From contig ML978170.1 in the NCBI GenBank assembly GCA_010015745.1, forward strand, positions 248,001 through 312,000: a DNA stretch of 64,000 nt, given 5' to 3'. A program made the translations under genes and the position numbers. Source of the DNA: Setomelanomma holmii. Taxonomy: Eukaryota; Ascomycota; Dothideomycetes; Pleosporales; Phaeosphaeriaceae. Of this stretch, positions 1 through 11,550 are shown piece after piece; position 1 is the stretch's first letter; each line of letters starts with the position of its first letter. Under the pieces are notes generated by a model that worked only from the letters and a program-made list of their open reading frames with translations, was not told the DNA's origin and did no database searches.

Positions 1-964
1 ATACTTATGGTATGACAGGGTGAACACCCGATCTGTAGACTCGAAGGCTTGTTCGACACCGTCGCCGTGATGCACGTCGATATCAATGTAGAGGACGCGT
101 TGGTGCTGCGTGAGAAGAAGCTGAATAGCAATAACGATGTCGTTGACATAACAGAATCCGGACGCGAGATTCTTCTTTGCGTGATGGAGTCCACCGGACC
201 AGTTGATCGCGATGTCGGATTGCTTGTTGAGCAGGTTCCATGCGGCACTCATGGATGCGCCGCTGTATAGCGATACGTAGTTCCACAACCCGTCAAAGAC
301 TGGGCAGTCGTTACTATCGCCACCGAAGCCGTACGAGATGTACTGAGGATCCTCGGGTTGTGCATTTTGCGGTGTGATTCTGTTTGATTAGCGTCGTGCC
401 CAAGAATAGCCATCATCACGAACTCACTTGCTGAGATAAGATAGATATTCGCGATCATGGAATAGTGCAATCTCGTCAAAGTTGGCTGGTCGCGGCGTAT
501 AGAGATCCATGGTGTACTCGAGACCATACGCTAGCACGAGTTGTTTGGTCAGAGTCAGTCGCCATGGCTTCATCGGATGTGAACTGCCAAAGTGGTGGTA
601 TTCGACATGCGGGTTGTAGTGAAAGGACACGTTCCATCCCCGCGGTTTCTCCATGCCGTATTGCTCGGCCTCCCGTGCAATGATTTCCACTTTCTCCTCA
701 TCGGTGAGGAACTTGAACGCCTGGTAGTCTTCGACATAGGAGGTATCGTCAGGAGAAAGATACTCCTGCACGATGTTATTGGCCTGGATGGGCGGCCGAG
801 AACCCGGAAAACCCATAGCAGGGGAAGAGGTCGTCGACTTTCAAGATGGAGTTGTGGTAAGACACCGATTTCGATGGCCCTGGGATAGGATAACCACCTT
901 GGTCGGATTTTCCTTTGCTTCTTGATCGATTCTTTGGTTCGTAGGCGACCGGATTTCTTCGCAT
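1..964 (-). CDS. HOS2: Class I histone deacetylase, HOS2/HDAC3 type (partial, runs off the left edge)
   Basis: Zn-dependent lysine deacetylase acting on histone tails in the nucleus; the fungal HOS2/HosA orthologue normally works in a SET3C-like complex (family knowledge). The minus strand shows the HDAC core in order: HHFGSSHPMKPWRLTLTKQL, a short intron at about 362-424, then YGFGGDSNDCPVFDGLW, SGGLHHAKKNLASGFCYVND and the metal and active-site stretch YIDIDVHHGDGVEQAF. The 'HPMKPWRLTLTKQLV' form fits HOS2/HDAC3 better than RPD3. The C-terminal half lies beyond base 1. The start is taken at 964 (MRRNPVAYEP). The 5' part needs at least one more intron: the reading frame changes near 780-860, and acceptor CAG before GCCAATAAC (about 784) is the best guess. 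About 60 acidic residues lie between an N-terminal SVSYHN motif and a second NVSFHYNP motif. The gene is divergent from the ING-family gene at 1751. Confidence 0.9.
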
Positions 965-1112
965 TATGTCAGCAGAGTCACATGCACCTGAAACACTCTA
1001 GTTGTTGCTTGAGCTAGCTGCTGGATATCGTGGTGCTTTACGAGCACATCAAAGTCGCAACATACATTTGGTGGTGATGGAAACCCAGGGATGATCTGTG
1101 TCGCGGTGTAGT

Positions 1113-1319
1113 CTACACGCGTCTTGCGTCGCGATCGTGGGTCGGCGAAAGTTGTGGCAAGACGTCTTTCAACTTGAGGCCGTTATCAATGTCGGTATCG
1201 CTCTCAAGCTCGTCGTCATCGCCTTCAGATGATTCGTCGTCGTCCTTCTCGGTGGTGGAAGAGGCATTGTCTTCGCTGCTTTCTTCTGATTGGTGAGGAT
1301 CCGGGCATTTTCGGGCTCA
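1113..1319 (-). CDS. Possible acidic hypothetical protein (3' exon only)
   Basis: Not recognised. On the minus strand an open frame ends at TAG 1113-1115 and reads as a strongly acidic, Ser/Asp/Glu-rich tail (for example EESSEDNASSTTEKDDDESS) followed by LKLKDVLPQLSP. Such composition is typical of nuclear fungal proteins and unlikely in random intergenic DNA. The frame is closed upstream by TGA near 1320, so a spliced 5' exon would be needed. The neighbouring frame upstream (about 1320-1450, containing DCFLGFGEVARKWRRSQAKD) could supply it, but no clean splice pair was found. It lies between the HDAC start and the ING gene, so it could also be transcribed leader sequence of either. Treat as tentative. 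Confidence 0.25.
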
Positions 1320-1750
1320 CGTGAGAGGCGGTCTAGCCGCTTTACTGGAGCCTGCATATCTTTAGCTTGTGATCGCCTCCACTTGCGCGCAACCTCTCCG
1401 AACCCCAAGAAGCAATCTTTGATATCAGGACAAGTATAGTGAGTAGGTGTTGCTGGGTGAAAGTGAAGAAAGCGCACAGAGAAAGAGCTGCGATTCCTGG
1501 CTTGTGGCAACTTCCTAGACCACTACGCGTTGCACCTTACCATCAAGAAGCACCACAAAGCCATCATCATTCATCAACAGCGAAGGCGAGATCGACTCTC
1601 ACGACATCCCGGACCCTGTGGCGCGTACTTGCTCGCCTCCACGGTCTTCATTCGCTCTGCGCAGAGATTCCCGGCCTGCCTAGGCACTTTTCCTTTCTTT
1701 CAGTCTGCACCAGAGTTGCATTCGGAGGTCGGTCATATTTGTGACCCACC
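1116..1750. other. Intergenic, HDAC/ING divergent region
   Basis: Apart from the possible upstream part of the acidic frame at 1113-1319, no conserved coding signal is visible. It presumably contains the promoter and 5' leader of the ING-family gene; a pyrimidine-rich stretch (tttcctttctttcag, about 1688-1702) lies just upstream of its ATG. Confidence 0.4.
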
Positions 1751-3078
1751 ATGGCGATTGCAGAAGACGCTGCGACTGTCCTGGAGCTGTTCATCCATGA
1801 TGGTAGGGCTTGATGGGACCGCGCAATCGACGCTTTGCTAACCCAAGTAGTTGCCAATCTCCCTGCGGAGATCACGCATCTCTACGAGGAAATGCAAGCG
1901 AAAGACCAGCAAATAGCAGAATTACGTGCTGCAATCAACCAGCGTGATGGCAGTCTGCAGAAGTTCATCAAGCTCAACGGCAGCCTGGTCCAGAACCCGA
2001 AGGAGGAGCCATATTCGAAAGTAATCATGCAAAACTATGAGCGCGCGCAAATCTTACAAGAAGAAAAGATTGGACTTTCAGAAAAAGCTGCAGCACTTGT
2101 AAGTCGTTCTGCTAGTGTTGTGGACACTCATTCTAACACTCTACGTAGCTAGATCGACATGTGAAGCGGCTAGACATCAAGCTGCGAGACTTGCAGAATG
2201 ATGGCTCAATACCATCGGACCCATCAATGCCATCGTTGCTAAGAGACTCCCCAGGCAATATGGTGCCGCCAACATCACTGTCAAACACGGGTACAAGCAC
2301 TCCGCTGCATCCAGTATCCGGCAACCAAGGCGGTGGCGCTCCTAATCTTGCGCAAGCAGCTGCGATCGCACGCCTCAACAATGCGACAGCAGTGAACCTC
2401 AACTCAAGGCTCAACCCTTCGCTGCAGAACATGCAGACACAGGCGCTATTAAACCAGCAAAGACTCACAAACGCACAGAGCGCTATTCAGGCCAATGCGC
2501 GACAAGAACGCGAGATGTCGGCCGGAAGTGACAGCAAACGTCGTCGACCAACTGGCAGTATCGGTCCCCTTCCTGCAGCATCCTCGAACTTGGGCCGGCA
2601 AGGTTCAATTGGACCAGGGACCCCTAAACCTTCCACACCAGGATCGCGCGCAGGCAGCGTCGGACCAAGGCCACAGAAGAATGCACTCACAGTCAAGAAG
2701 GCGAAACCACAGCAACCATTGCGCAAGGCCGCACTCACAGCCAAGTCTGGGGTCCACAAGAAGCGGCGCAAAGGCGGTTCACGCGCATCACCTTCGACAA
2801 CGGCAGATGACGAGAGCGTGGCGAGCGAAGCGGGCACAGAAGACGAAGACATGTCAGGAGTCGGCGGAGGAGAGGGGGACGAGGAGGAGTCGGACGATAC
2901 CAAGTACTGCTTTTGCCAGCGCGTCAGCTTCGGCGACATGGTGGCCTGCGACAACGATAACTGCCAGTACCAGTGGTTTCACTGGGAGTGCGTGGGCATC
3001 AAGGAGGAACCGGTGGGCGACTGGCTATGTCCTGCATGCACGAAGCAGCCGTCCAACAAGATCAAGAGGGCTCGTTAG
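1751..3078 (+). CDS. ING-family chromatin protein with C-terminal PHD finger
   Basis: Reader subunit of a histone acetyltransferase or deacetylase complex (yeast relatives YNG2, PHO23, YNG1); the PHD finger recognises the histone H3 tail, with H3K4me3 the usual ligand. Three exons, 1751-1802, 1848-2099 and 2150-3078; introns of 45 and 50 nt keep the frame. The N-terminal ING helix is clear (DVVANLPAEITHLYEEMQAK), followed by ERAQILQEEK and LLDRHVKRLD. A long low-complexity Ser/Pro/Lys linker (about residues 120-350) contains basic nuclear-localisation-like runs such as KKRRKGG, then an acidic patch. The PHD finger near the C-terminus has the full Cys4-His-Cys3 set (YCFCQRVSFG, CDNDNCQ, WFHWECVG, WLCPACT). 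The start is the first in-frame ATG, in an ACC-ATG-G context. I cannot say which ING paralogue it is. Confidence 0.93.
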
Positions 3079-4119
3079 GATTGAGCTGTCGAGCATCCTG
3101 TATATACGCATTTTCTGTCAACAATCACAATCTGTATCTCGCCGGCACGGGATACCTTTGCACAATCGATAGGCGCACGTGGCGTTGGTGTCCGGTCGCA
3201 CCTGCAGTTTGGGCCATGTTGGCGGCGGAAGGGGCGTCGAAGAGGAAACCGCGTCCGGCGCGTCGCCGAGTGATATCATGCTTTCCATGCTATTTCGTAT
3301 ATCAGATCCCGCCGAAATACCCACACGAAATTGCATCTCCTTTGCTGAACTTTGCTAAGATGATGCCGCCTCATCGCGCCCGCAGAGGCCGCCGTGTGTA
3401 CCGGAGCCCTGCGCATCATCAGAGCCTCGAACTCGCGTGTCCCGAGGATCTGTGCAGCTAGACCCGATGCCTGCAGTGGCCGTTGCCAAACCGCAGATGA
3501 GTAACCATGGCGCAGCTGCCTGTGACACCACCACGCAGGAAAGTCGCCGCACCCGTCGCGAACTAGCAAAAGCCTGTCAACCGTCGCATCCAACAGTCTG
3601 GCGCATCTTTGCTTCTCGCACACGGCGGTCCACATCGTGAGTTTTTCGCGGCGTGCAGGGCGGCGGCGGCAGGGCTTGTGTCATTCGTCACCCAGCCGAG
3701 TTAGCGCTCGATTCACCAACGCTCCCAGGCCAAGCCGTTGCGAAAGGGGCATCACCGACATTTGGCTGAAGCTTGCTAAAAGCCTCGTGGTCCCGGATTC
3801 CGGATACTGCACCCATTATTGTCGCTCCTTGGCTGCACTGCGGGCTCTCTTGGTAGACGCTGACAGTGCTCTCACACTCCTTTGTCGAGTTCCGCGAGTG
3901 CGCCTGCCCTGTGTTGCTTGTTGTCCGTCCTTTGATCGTTCGCGCCGTCGTCTCCTACCACGGCCGACGTTTCAGCACGCTTCCTCAGCAGCCACCTCCG
4001 CCGACGTCTGCAGGCTCAGGTCGTAGCTGTGGTATAAAGTCTGCACTCGAGTCCGTCCCGCCCTATCGATACCCACTAGCACGACAGCGGCAGCCGGCTG
4101 CGTGAAACACGCCGAATAC
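3079..4119. other. Intergenic, ING to SPA2
   Basis: About 1 kb with no recognisable coding sequence on either strand. The downstream part is pyrimidine-rich and probably holds the promoter and long 5' leader of SPA2. Confidence 0.5.
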
Positions 4120-6935
4120 ATGATGAACACCCGCAATGGCACTCTGTCGCCAGTCTCGACAGACAGCCAGGACTGGTCCCCCATAACTCGCTACCAGAAC
4201 ATCGCCGGCGACAACCCCTACTCGCCTACCGTCCCTCCCAACGCTTACGGCGCCCCGAGCAACCCTGATGGCGGCATGCTCAATGGAATGCGTCCCGCAG
4301 GAAATGGCAACCCGTCACCGCCCAGCTCGGTCGGGCGCTCCAGCGACGGCACAGGGCTGTATGGGTCGAGAATGAGTGATGCCAGCGTGAACAGCACGCG
4401 GAAGATGCAAATGCTGGAGGAGACACTTTCCGAGCACTTCAAAGTGCTCAAGGCATACCTTGGGCCCTACCTCAACGACGCGCAAGGTAATCCGCGGCCG
4501 AGTCGTGCGAAAGACAAGCTCACGAGGCTGTCGGCGGTACAGTTCCAGGAGCTCAGCACCGATGTATACGATGAATCGATTCGGAGAGAGGACGATCGCA
4601 AACGGGGAGGGCCTGGCGCACCTGGCAACGATACACCCAAGTTCTTGCTACCGAAGAACAACTTTCACCCAAAGCGCAACCAAGCGCGGCAAAAGCTCTC
4701 AACACTGCCCCTCGAACGTTTCCGCCAACTCGCAACCGACGTTTTCTACGAGCTCGAGAGGAGGTTCCCACGATTTACAGGGGGAGACATGGTGCGCTCT
4801 GCAAGTCCAGCTGCTAGCGTCGCGAGCCGCATTAGCAACAGAGGGCCACCCAGCCGATCGGGCACTCCCAACGGCATGGGCCCACGAGGACCACCACCAG
4901 GACCCGGCTACCGTGGGCCGCCTCCGCAGGGTGGACCGCCCGGACCGCCTGGTGGGCTAATGCCAGGACAGCCCAATGCTTTCGGTCGACCGCTGCCAAA
5001 GACTTTCCAGCAGAACACAATTGTGCCAAACAAGGGAACTCTCGTAGAGGACGACGACGATAGTGCGGGGGACGACGATGACGCGTTCAATCTAGAAGGC
5101 GCCGCTGCGAGACGACAAACGAACAAGAGCGCAAAGAGCATGAGCATGGCACAGGAGAAGATAGTCTCCGATCTAGAAAGTCAAGCAGCGGAGTTGCAAA
5201 GCAAGATTGGATCGATGGAAGGCTCATTACGAGACAAGGACGACGAGATACAACGACTCAAAGACGCCGATAGCATGAGAGATGGCAACACAGCTTCTGA
5301 GCGCGCAGAATGGGATGAGCTGCGCTATTCGCTGGAAGAGAAGGTGGAAAAGGCGGAAAATCTCAACTCGCAACTGCGTTCGGACATCGACAGGCTGCGC
5401 AGCGAGAACGAGAACACACAGCAAGGCCTTCGGGCTCAAATCGTAACACTAGAATCAAGGCCGCCTCAACAGGCTGCGGAGATTGGTGGTGGAGAATGGC
5501 GACAGCGGTGTGAGGAGCTTGAGCGCGAGCTGCTCGAGCAACAACAAGTCACTGAAGAAGTTCGACAAGATGCCGCCACTTTCTTGCAAGAGATGCGAGA
5601 GTTGTCTTCCCGCAGTGATGCTGCTGTGGAGAAAGAGGAAGGACTGGTGCACCAAGTATCATCGTTGGAGGGCGAGCTCAAGGAGTGGAAGGGTCGTTAC
5701 GCTCGCGTCAAGACTCAACTCCGAACTCTCAAGGCGTCCTCGATTGGGCTCTCGCTTGCGTCACCAGACATCAGCAACTATGCGCGCGACGCAAATTTTA
5801 CCACGCCTGACGGTCTAGTCAAGGATGTCCACGTCACCAAGTTCCAGCTCAGCATTGACGAGCTCCTCCAGACTGCTCGCAGGGCCACGGCAGAGCAGAC
5901 CCTCGACAGCATGCGGCATGTGGTCAAGTGTGTACGAGCCATCACAGGCGACATTGACTCTACACCACTTTCGCAGATGCAGTCCCCCAACAGCAGTGTT
6001 AGTGGCGACCTCATGGCCAGCCCAGAGAAGCAGCAAGCGAAGCTCAAGTCTCGCGTCAGTGCTACTGCCAACAACCTCATCACAGCTACCAAGAACCATG
6101 TCTCGTCTGGCGGAGTCTCACCAGTCAGTCTGCTTGATGCTGCTGCTAGCCATCTTTCCACGGCCATTGTGGAGTTGGTGAAGCATGTCAAAGTACGACC
6201 TACACCGCAGAGCGAACTGGAGCAGGATGAGGATGATGACAGACCGATGCCGCTCAAGTCGAACAACTTCTCTGCCTACAGCGCTTTCACACCAAACAGT
6301 GTCAATGGCAACAGTAACGGCGCCACCCAAGGCTTCGGCCATCGTCGGCATCAAAGCAGCCGGGGCGGCAGTAGCGATACTACCGGATACAGCGCATATA
6401 GCTCCCCTTACAGCGGCTATGATCGCCAAAGTACTGGAATGAGTGGTGTCGCTCCACACGTCGACAGTGGTATGATGGAGTTCAAGAATTATCTGGAAGA
6501 CCAGACAGCACTCCTTGTCCAAAGCATTCAGCCATTGGTCAATATCATTCGATCCAGTCCCAACTCCACTCCGGCCGAGGAGCAGCAGATTCACGAGTAT
6601 ATCCAGGACATCTCTCAGGCGGTTGAAGACACTGGCAATAGGACGTACGATGCGGTCAACAAGCTGTCCAACCCGGCACTGAAGAAGCATGCCATCCCCG
6701 TTGTCGAGGTCTTGGATGATTGCAGGCAGAACATGTTGGCTGTCGATGTAAGGGGCGGCGGTCGTGATAAGATCCCACCGCTGGCTTTCAAGACTGCGCG
6801 AGCGCTCAAGGTATGTATTCATTGATTCCAGCTTCCGTGGCCATGCTGACAGATTTTCAGGAACTTGTTCTTCGCGTCGATCGCATCGAATCTGGCGAGC
6901 TCACTTTCGAGCAAACACTTAAGACCGAGCTATAG
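4120..6935 (+). CDS. SPA2: SPA2 polarisome scaffold protein
   Basis: Scaffold of the polarisome at hyphal tips, linking Rho/MAPK signalling to formin-driven actin cables. Two Spa2-homology repeats are visible: LSAVQFQELSTDVYDES (about residues 135-155) and LSTLPLERFRQLATDVFYEL (about 193-213). A Pro/Gly-rich linker (about 245-300), an acidic patch, a long Glu/Gln/Arg-rich coiled coil (about 345-540) and a conserved C-terminal block follow. Exon 1 is 4120-6810; a 50-nt intron ends in TTTTCAG; exon 2 is 6861-6935 and encodes ELVLRVDRIESGELTFEQTL, giving 921 aa. Tandem ATGs at 4120 and 4123 open the frame. The 921-aa length falls in the fungal SPA2 range. The final 25 residues would be lost if the intron were read through. 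Confidence 0.93.
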
Positions 6936-7757
6936 TAACCTCTCATGAATGCGGCGTTTTCGGATTCCAGCCAGCCTCGCATAGTTGGCATCAGCTTTCT
7001 CGTCTCGTTCCACTTGGATACCATCACTCGACTTGACGTCGAGACGTACGCACGCAACGACATGAATCTACCTTTACAACTTCTATTATTAGTGTCTTGT
7101 GAGGGCGATTACACGCCTGCCTTTTCTGTTTTTGTGGGTACAAAATTTTGGTTCGACGTGCAGCCGGTGGGGAGGTTTGTCGCATTGGAAGTAATAGCGC
7201 GTGCACGAGTAGACGAGTTGGACATTACGCTCTCAGTATGAGCGACGGCTTGAATAGTACGCGAAATAAACTTCCTGATGTCAGCTTCAAGATAACTTCG
7301 TATCAGCCTTGCTGTTCCTGCAGGGACAGCTTCCAGAACATTGGAGGTTCTATACCCCACACTTGACTAAATTTCGCCGCTTCTCCGAAGTGCGGCCATG
7401 AAACCACACCTTGTCCCGCGTCTGCTTGGCCGACCGCGCCCCATGACTTGCTGGATCGAGGAAAGTGAACCGGCTCTAACGTACGAGTGCAACAATTTAA
7501 CCAATCTGGGATGACGTCACATGTAGCACCGACTTGTCAGGTGGCCAAAGCCACCCGTGTAGACGTCTGGCCATGTGGTTCTTCGATTTTATGTGAAGCA
7601 CTGAACCTCAATTGACAACCCACAATGCGATTGAGAAGTTCAACTCGTACGATAAGCTCGACACGAAGCTAGCGATCAGCTCTGACGTGCCAGTACCGTG
7701 ACTCGCAGGACCCCAGACTCTGCAGCGCTCCAGGATCGGGCGAAAAGAGAAGGCACG
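6936..7757. other. Intergenic, SPA2 to GH43
   Basis: No conserved coding signal. A minus-strand open frame at 7109-7360 has no recognisable motif and was not accepted. Contains the SPA2 3' region and the GH43-like promoter. Confidence 0.5.
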
Positions 7758-9008
7758 ATGGAGGGCTTCCCAGGAATGATGCAAATGCAAACCCCACCCT
7801 ACAACGACACCATCCTCACCATAACCTCCAGCAGCTGCGCCGACCCCTATGTAATCTGGGACAAAGGCACCTACTACATGACCTTCACGTGCGGCGGGCA
7901 CATCGAAGTGTGGTCCGCAGACAGCCTGTTCGAATTCGAACCACACGCCAAAAAAGAAGTCATTTGGCGACCTCCACCCGATCAACCGTACAGCGCGGAC
8001 CTCTGGGCGCCGGAATTACATTCCCTGCATGGACGCTGGTACGTCTACTTCGCCGCTGCAGACCCCAAGCACGGAAATCGGAGTCATAGAATGTATGTGC
8101 TTGCTGGGCCAGATTCAGAGACTTCACCCATGGATAAAGAGAAGTGGGAATTCCACGGCAAGCTGGAAGGTATGCTAGCCGACCAATGGGCCATTGACGG
8201 CACAGTCATCACACTCCACGGCTCCCTCTTATTCGTATATTCCGGCTGGCCGCTAGGCACCACCGCAAATGAATCACGACAAGAGCTTTTCATTCTCGAA
8301 ATGGCGTCCCCGACGAGCGTGACTGGGCGGCCGATACGCATCAGCACGCCAGACTTGCAGTTCGAGTACTCGGGCATCAGCGGGATCAACGAAGGGCCGC
8401 AATTCTTGTGCTCGCCGGACGGGCGCTGGATGGGTCTGGTGTACAGCTGCGCCGGGTCCTGGACGAGCGAGTATAAGATGAACGTGCTGTATTACACAGG
8501 CGGACATCCATTAGACGTAACCAGTTGGTGCAAAAGCAACACACCTCTATTGCAGAGGAGTAGAGACGACACGCCGCCCTACGGCCCAGGACACGGAAAT
8601 TTCGTGCTGGTTAATGGCGTGGGTGGAACAGAAGTCTGGGGCGTGTTTCACGCAACAGACGCGAAAACGGGCTGGGAAGGCAGAAAAGCGCGACTCATGC
8701 GTGTGGGCTGGGGGCAGGGTGGACCATTTATGGGCAACGGGGAGTGCGGGAGGTGTTGTGGGGAAGTGAATCACTTCATTATGGGATGTCCAGGCGGCGT
8801 ATGTGGGGGCCAGGGGCATTGTAACGGCTATGGCGGTGCGGGGGGGAAACTGCTAGATGCGAGCGGGAAGAACGATGGAAGCATGTGGTTGGATCCGACG
8901 GGCAAGGATGGAAGACATGGGGGGTATAAGCCTGGAAATAACGTGACGAGGGAGGTTAAGAATCTGGCCAAGGGAGCAAAGGAGGTATTCAGTAAGTTTC
9001 TCAAGTAA
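7758..9008 (+). CDS. GH43-like five-bladed beta-propeller glycosidase, no signal peptide, Cys/Gly-rich tail
   Basis: Glycoside hydrolase family 43-like (clan GH-F; alpha-L-arabinofuranosidases and beta-xylosidases). The three acidic positions expected of the fold are present: Asp in SSSCADPYVIWDKG (about residue 25), Asp in WAIDGTV (about 146) and Glu in INEGPQFL (about 210). The blade motif DLWAPELHSLHGRWYVYFAA and the GPGHGNFV segment near 275 are also there. A single exon of 417 aa. The first ATG (7758) is used; the frame is open upstream without an ATG. No hydrophobic leader is present, so the protein looks intracellular, unlike most family members. After the propeller comes an unusual Cys/Gly-rich segment (GNGECGRCCGEVNHF, then CPGGVCGGQGHCNGYGG) and a Lys-rich end. 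The substrate cannot be named. Confidence 0.85.
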   Translation: MEGFPGMMQMQTPPYNDTILTITSSSCADPYVIWDKGTYYMTFTCGGHIEVWSADSLFEFEPHAKKEVIWRPPPDQPYSADLWAPELHSLHGRWYVYFAAADPKHGNRSHRMYVLAGPDSETSPMDKEKWEFHGKLEGMLADQWAIDGTVITLHGSLLFVYSGWPLGTTANESRQELFILEMASPTSVTGRPIRISTPDLQFEYSGISGINEGPQFLCSPDGRWMGLVYSCAGSWTSEYKMNVLYYTGGHPLDVTSWCKSNTPLLQRSRDDTPPYGPGHGNFVLVNGVGGTEVWGVFHATDAKTGWEGRKARLMRVGWGQGGPFMGNGECGRCCGEVNHFIMGCPGGVCGGQGHCNGYGGAGGKLLDASGKNDGSMWLDPTGKDGRHGGYKPGNNVTREVKNLAKGAKEVFSKFLK

Positions 9009-9575
9009 GATTCTTTCGGGGTGAGGAGGGTGTAGCAACGGGGATTGGAAGAAGGTGTGTGTGGGGCGTATATGAATTCAGGTGTGCAGGGTCGGACTCA
9101 GTGTATGACTTGACGGCTCTCCTTCATCTTCTACTTGGATCGAGCAATGTAGACGGTGCTAACGGATTCTAGTCGACCCGTCAGCATCAATGCATATCCG
9201 GATACATTACGAGGAGTAATGAACTTCTACGCACCTCCTCACTGCAACGACGCGTGCCATTCAGCGTCTTCGTACGATCTATTGCTCTCGTTGGCCGTCT
9301 ATCAGCAACACAAACGATACAGATCTCAGCATACCAAAATCAGATATTTTCATTGCATGTACATATCATATTCACACACTTATATACTACGGAATAATGC
9401 CTCTGACGCATTAACGAAAGACTCCCTGTGAACAGGAGAAGTGCTTTGATTTCAATCACATCAATTCATATTTAGTGTCCGAGTTCGATCGTCAACGAGG
9501 ACATGATGACCACGCCAAATTCTGTCTCTATTGTATCGTACTCATATTTAACACACTCGTCTCGCATCATCACAC
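9009..9575. other. Convergent 3' intergenic region
   Basis: Tail-to-tail spacer between the GH43-like gene (+) and the MFS transporter (-). AT-rich in its second half; no gene seen. Confidence 0.5.
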
Positions 9576-11550
9576 TCACGCCTCCTCAGCAACCTCCTTA
9601 TGCCCGACCTCACTCTTCTCCCCACTCCTCCCATGCATCTTCCTCGCCACCTCATCCGTAAGATACTGCTCGACATTCGGGCTCAATATCGCCGCAATAA
9701 TGAGCAGTGCACCAAAAGGCAGCGTGCAAAGGTACACTGTCCTGAACGTCAACGCATACGCGTCCTTGACCGCGGGGACGACTGCGGCGATAACGTCGGC
9801 GGAGATGCCGGGCACTTTGGTGAAGTCGCCGAGCGTGATGCCCTGGAAGAGCGCGGGGAGAGATGAGGATGGGAGACCGGCGGCGGTAGCGGCGGGGATG
9901 ACCTTTTGTGGAATGTACTTTGCAGCTTCGGTGGAAAGGATGGAGCTGTACATGCTCGTTGCGATGGCAGATAGACCGGTACGGATAGCACCCATGACGC
10001 CAGTCACGAGACCCATGTCTGCTGGATCCCAGAGGTATGCGGTTGACGAGAGAGTCAGGTTCTCGATGTAGCCGGCGGCGATAGTTCCGATGAGTAGCAG
10101 TGCGGTGGTCTGGTTTCGTGTGTTGGGAGTGGATGCAGCGACGGCGGCAACAAAGGTGGTGGTAAAGACGGCTGCGACGGTCATTTGGGTCTTCATGCGT
10201 GGGAGGAAGCGGACACCGGCACCACCGAGAATCTGTCCTAGGAGAAGACCTCCACCAACGGCGCACTATTACTGTTAGGCCGAGCAAATTGATGCAGTAT
10301 AATGGTGACTCACGGAAAGCCATCCAATCTCAGTCACGTCAGTCGTGAACAGAGAGCTAACCATTGTAGGCCAGATGATCGAGTTGGCGTAATAGACGAT
10401 AGCTGCAAGACTGGCACAAGCGACGTTGGCATCGTACTGGATGTTCTTGAACAGACGCATAGGAATGAGCGGGTACTCGAGACCCGAGTAAGCCTCCCAG
10501 AAGCAGAAAGCGACAAGCGTGGCGAATCCAGCGAACAAGGTGCCGAGCACGTGTCCACTCTTCCAAGGATACGCCGAGCCACCCCAGTTCATGCCGATGA
10601 GAAACACAACGAGGCCGGTCGAGAAGAGGAAGATGCCGAGCCAGTCGAGCGTCTTGAGTTGCCTCATCTTGGACTTGCCGCCAACGTGAAGCATTTCCTG
10701 TGCTTGTCAGTAAAGCTGCCATTGTTCAGCGTAGAATTATGCTTACGTATGTCGGTGGGTGGTAGAAGAAGAAGTAAAGAATGATGGCGAGGGAGTTGAC
10801 AATGACTCCGAGAATGTAACACCATCGCCATTGGAGCTCAGTGTTAAGATACAGGGCTCGTGCAACGGGTGGACCAAAGACAGCGAATGGAACGGAAGTT
10901 GATAGCACAAAGGCGTTGACGGGACCTCTGAGGCTGTTGGGCACGAGTTCACCCAGGATAATATGGAATGAGAGCTGTCCAGCAGCAGCCAGTCCGTTGA
11001 TGGAGTTTGTTGCCTGATGTTATCAGCTTTGTTCAGTCATTCACATATGTTTACTTACGATGAGCATATTGATGCTTTGAGCGCTCGCTCCAATTATAGT
11101 ACCAATCAAGCCGAGAATTGATGAGGCGATGAAGAACCATCTGCGCCCAAATATGTCCGATAGTCGACCGACGAGGGTGAAGCCGATAGCGAAGCCTGCA
11201 GTCCACGAGATGCCCACCCAGATGATGTCTGGAGAGGGGCCGATTGCGGCGTTGATGAGAGAGAGGGTGTTGGCAGGAAGGACCCATCCGAGATACCCGG
11301 ATATTTGTGCCAGACATGTTGCCTGCGATATAGTCAGTAAGTGCTAAGAAAACAGAAGTTGGGGACTTACAGTGACTGTGCCGATGAAGTTCAGGCTTGT
11401 GAAGTACGACTTTCCCAAGTCTGCTGTGTGACCGCCAATAGCCTCTTCAGCAATGTGATCATGATGAAGACCTCCAATGGCTGTTGTTGGATGATGGCCC
11501 AGAGAATTGGCCGTGGTTGTCTCCTCGTTGTATTGCTTCTCTTCCGCCAT
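9576..11550 (-). CDS. MFS transporter, TRI12 (fungal trichothecene-efflux-like) family
   Basis: Plasma-membrane major facilitator of the TRI12-type drug/H+ antiporter group. Members export toxic small molecules or handle iron-siderophore complexes; the substrate here is unknown. Five exons in phase 0: 11371-11550, 11059-11322, 10747-11013, 10314-10697 and 9576-10265 (594 aa). The MFS signature GRLSDIFGRRWFFIAS lies between early helices, and the family-typical WRWCYILGVIVNSLAIILYF and YHPPTYEMLH segments follow. About 12-14 hydrophobic helices span the protein. The N-terminus is His/Glu-rich and cytosolic; the tail ends in EVGHKEVAEEA. The last intron has two possible acceptors 6 nt apart; the downstream one is required because the upstream one would bring in TAA-TAG. 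No biosynthetic genes lie nearby, so it is not evidently part of a metabolite cluster. Confidence 0.92.

Noticed and set aside
9475..10071. Long plus-strand frame over the MFS gene
   Set aside because: Antisense shadow of the transporter's last exon; no motif of its own.
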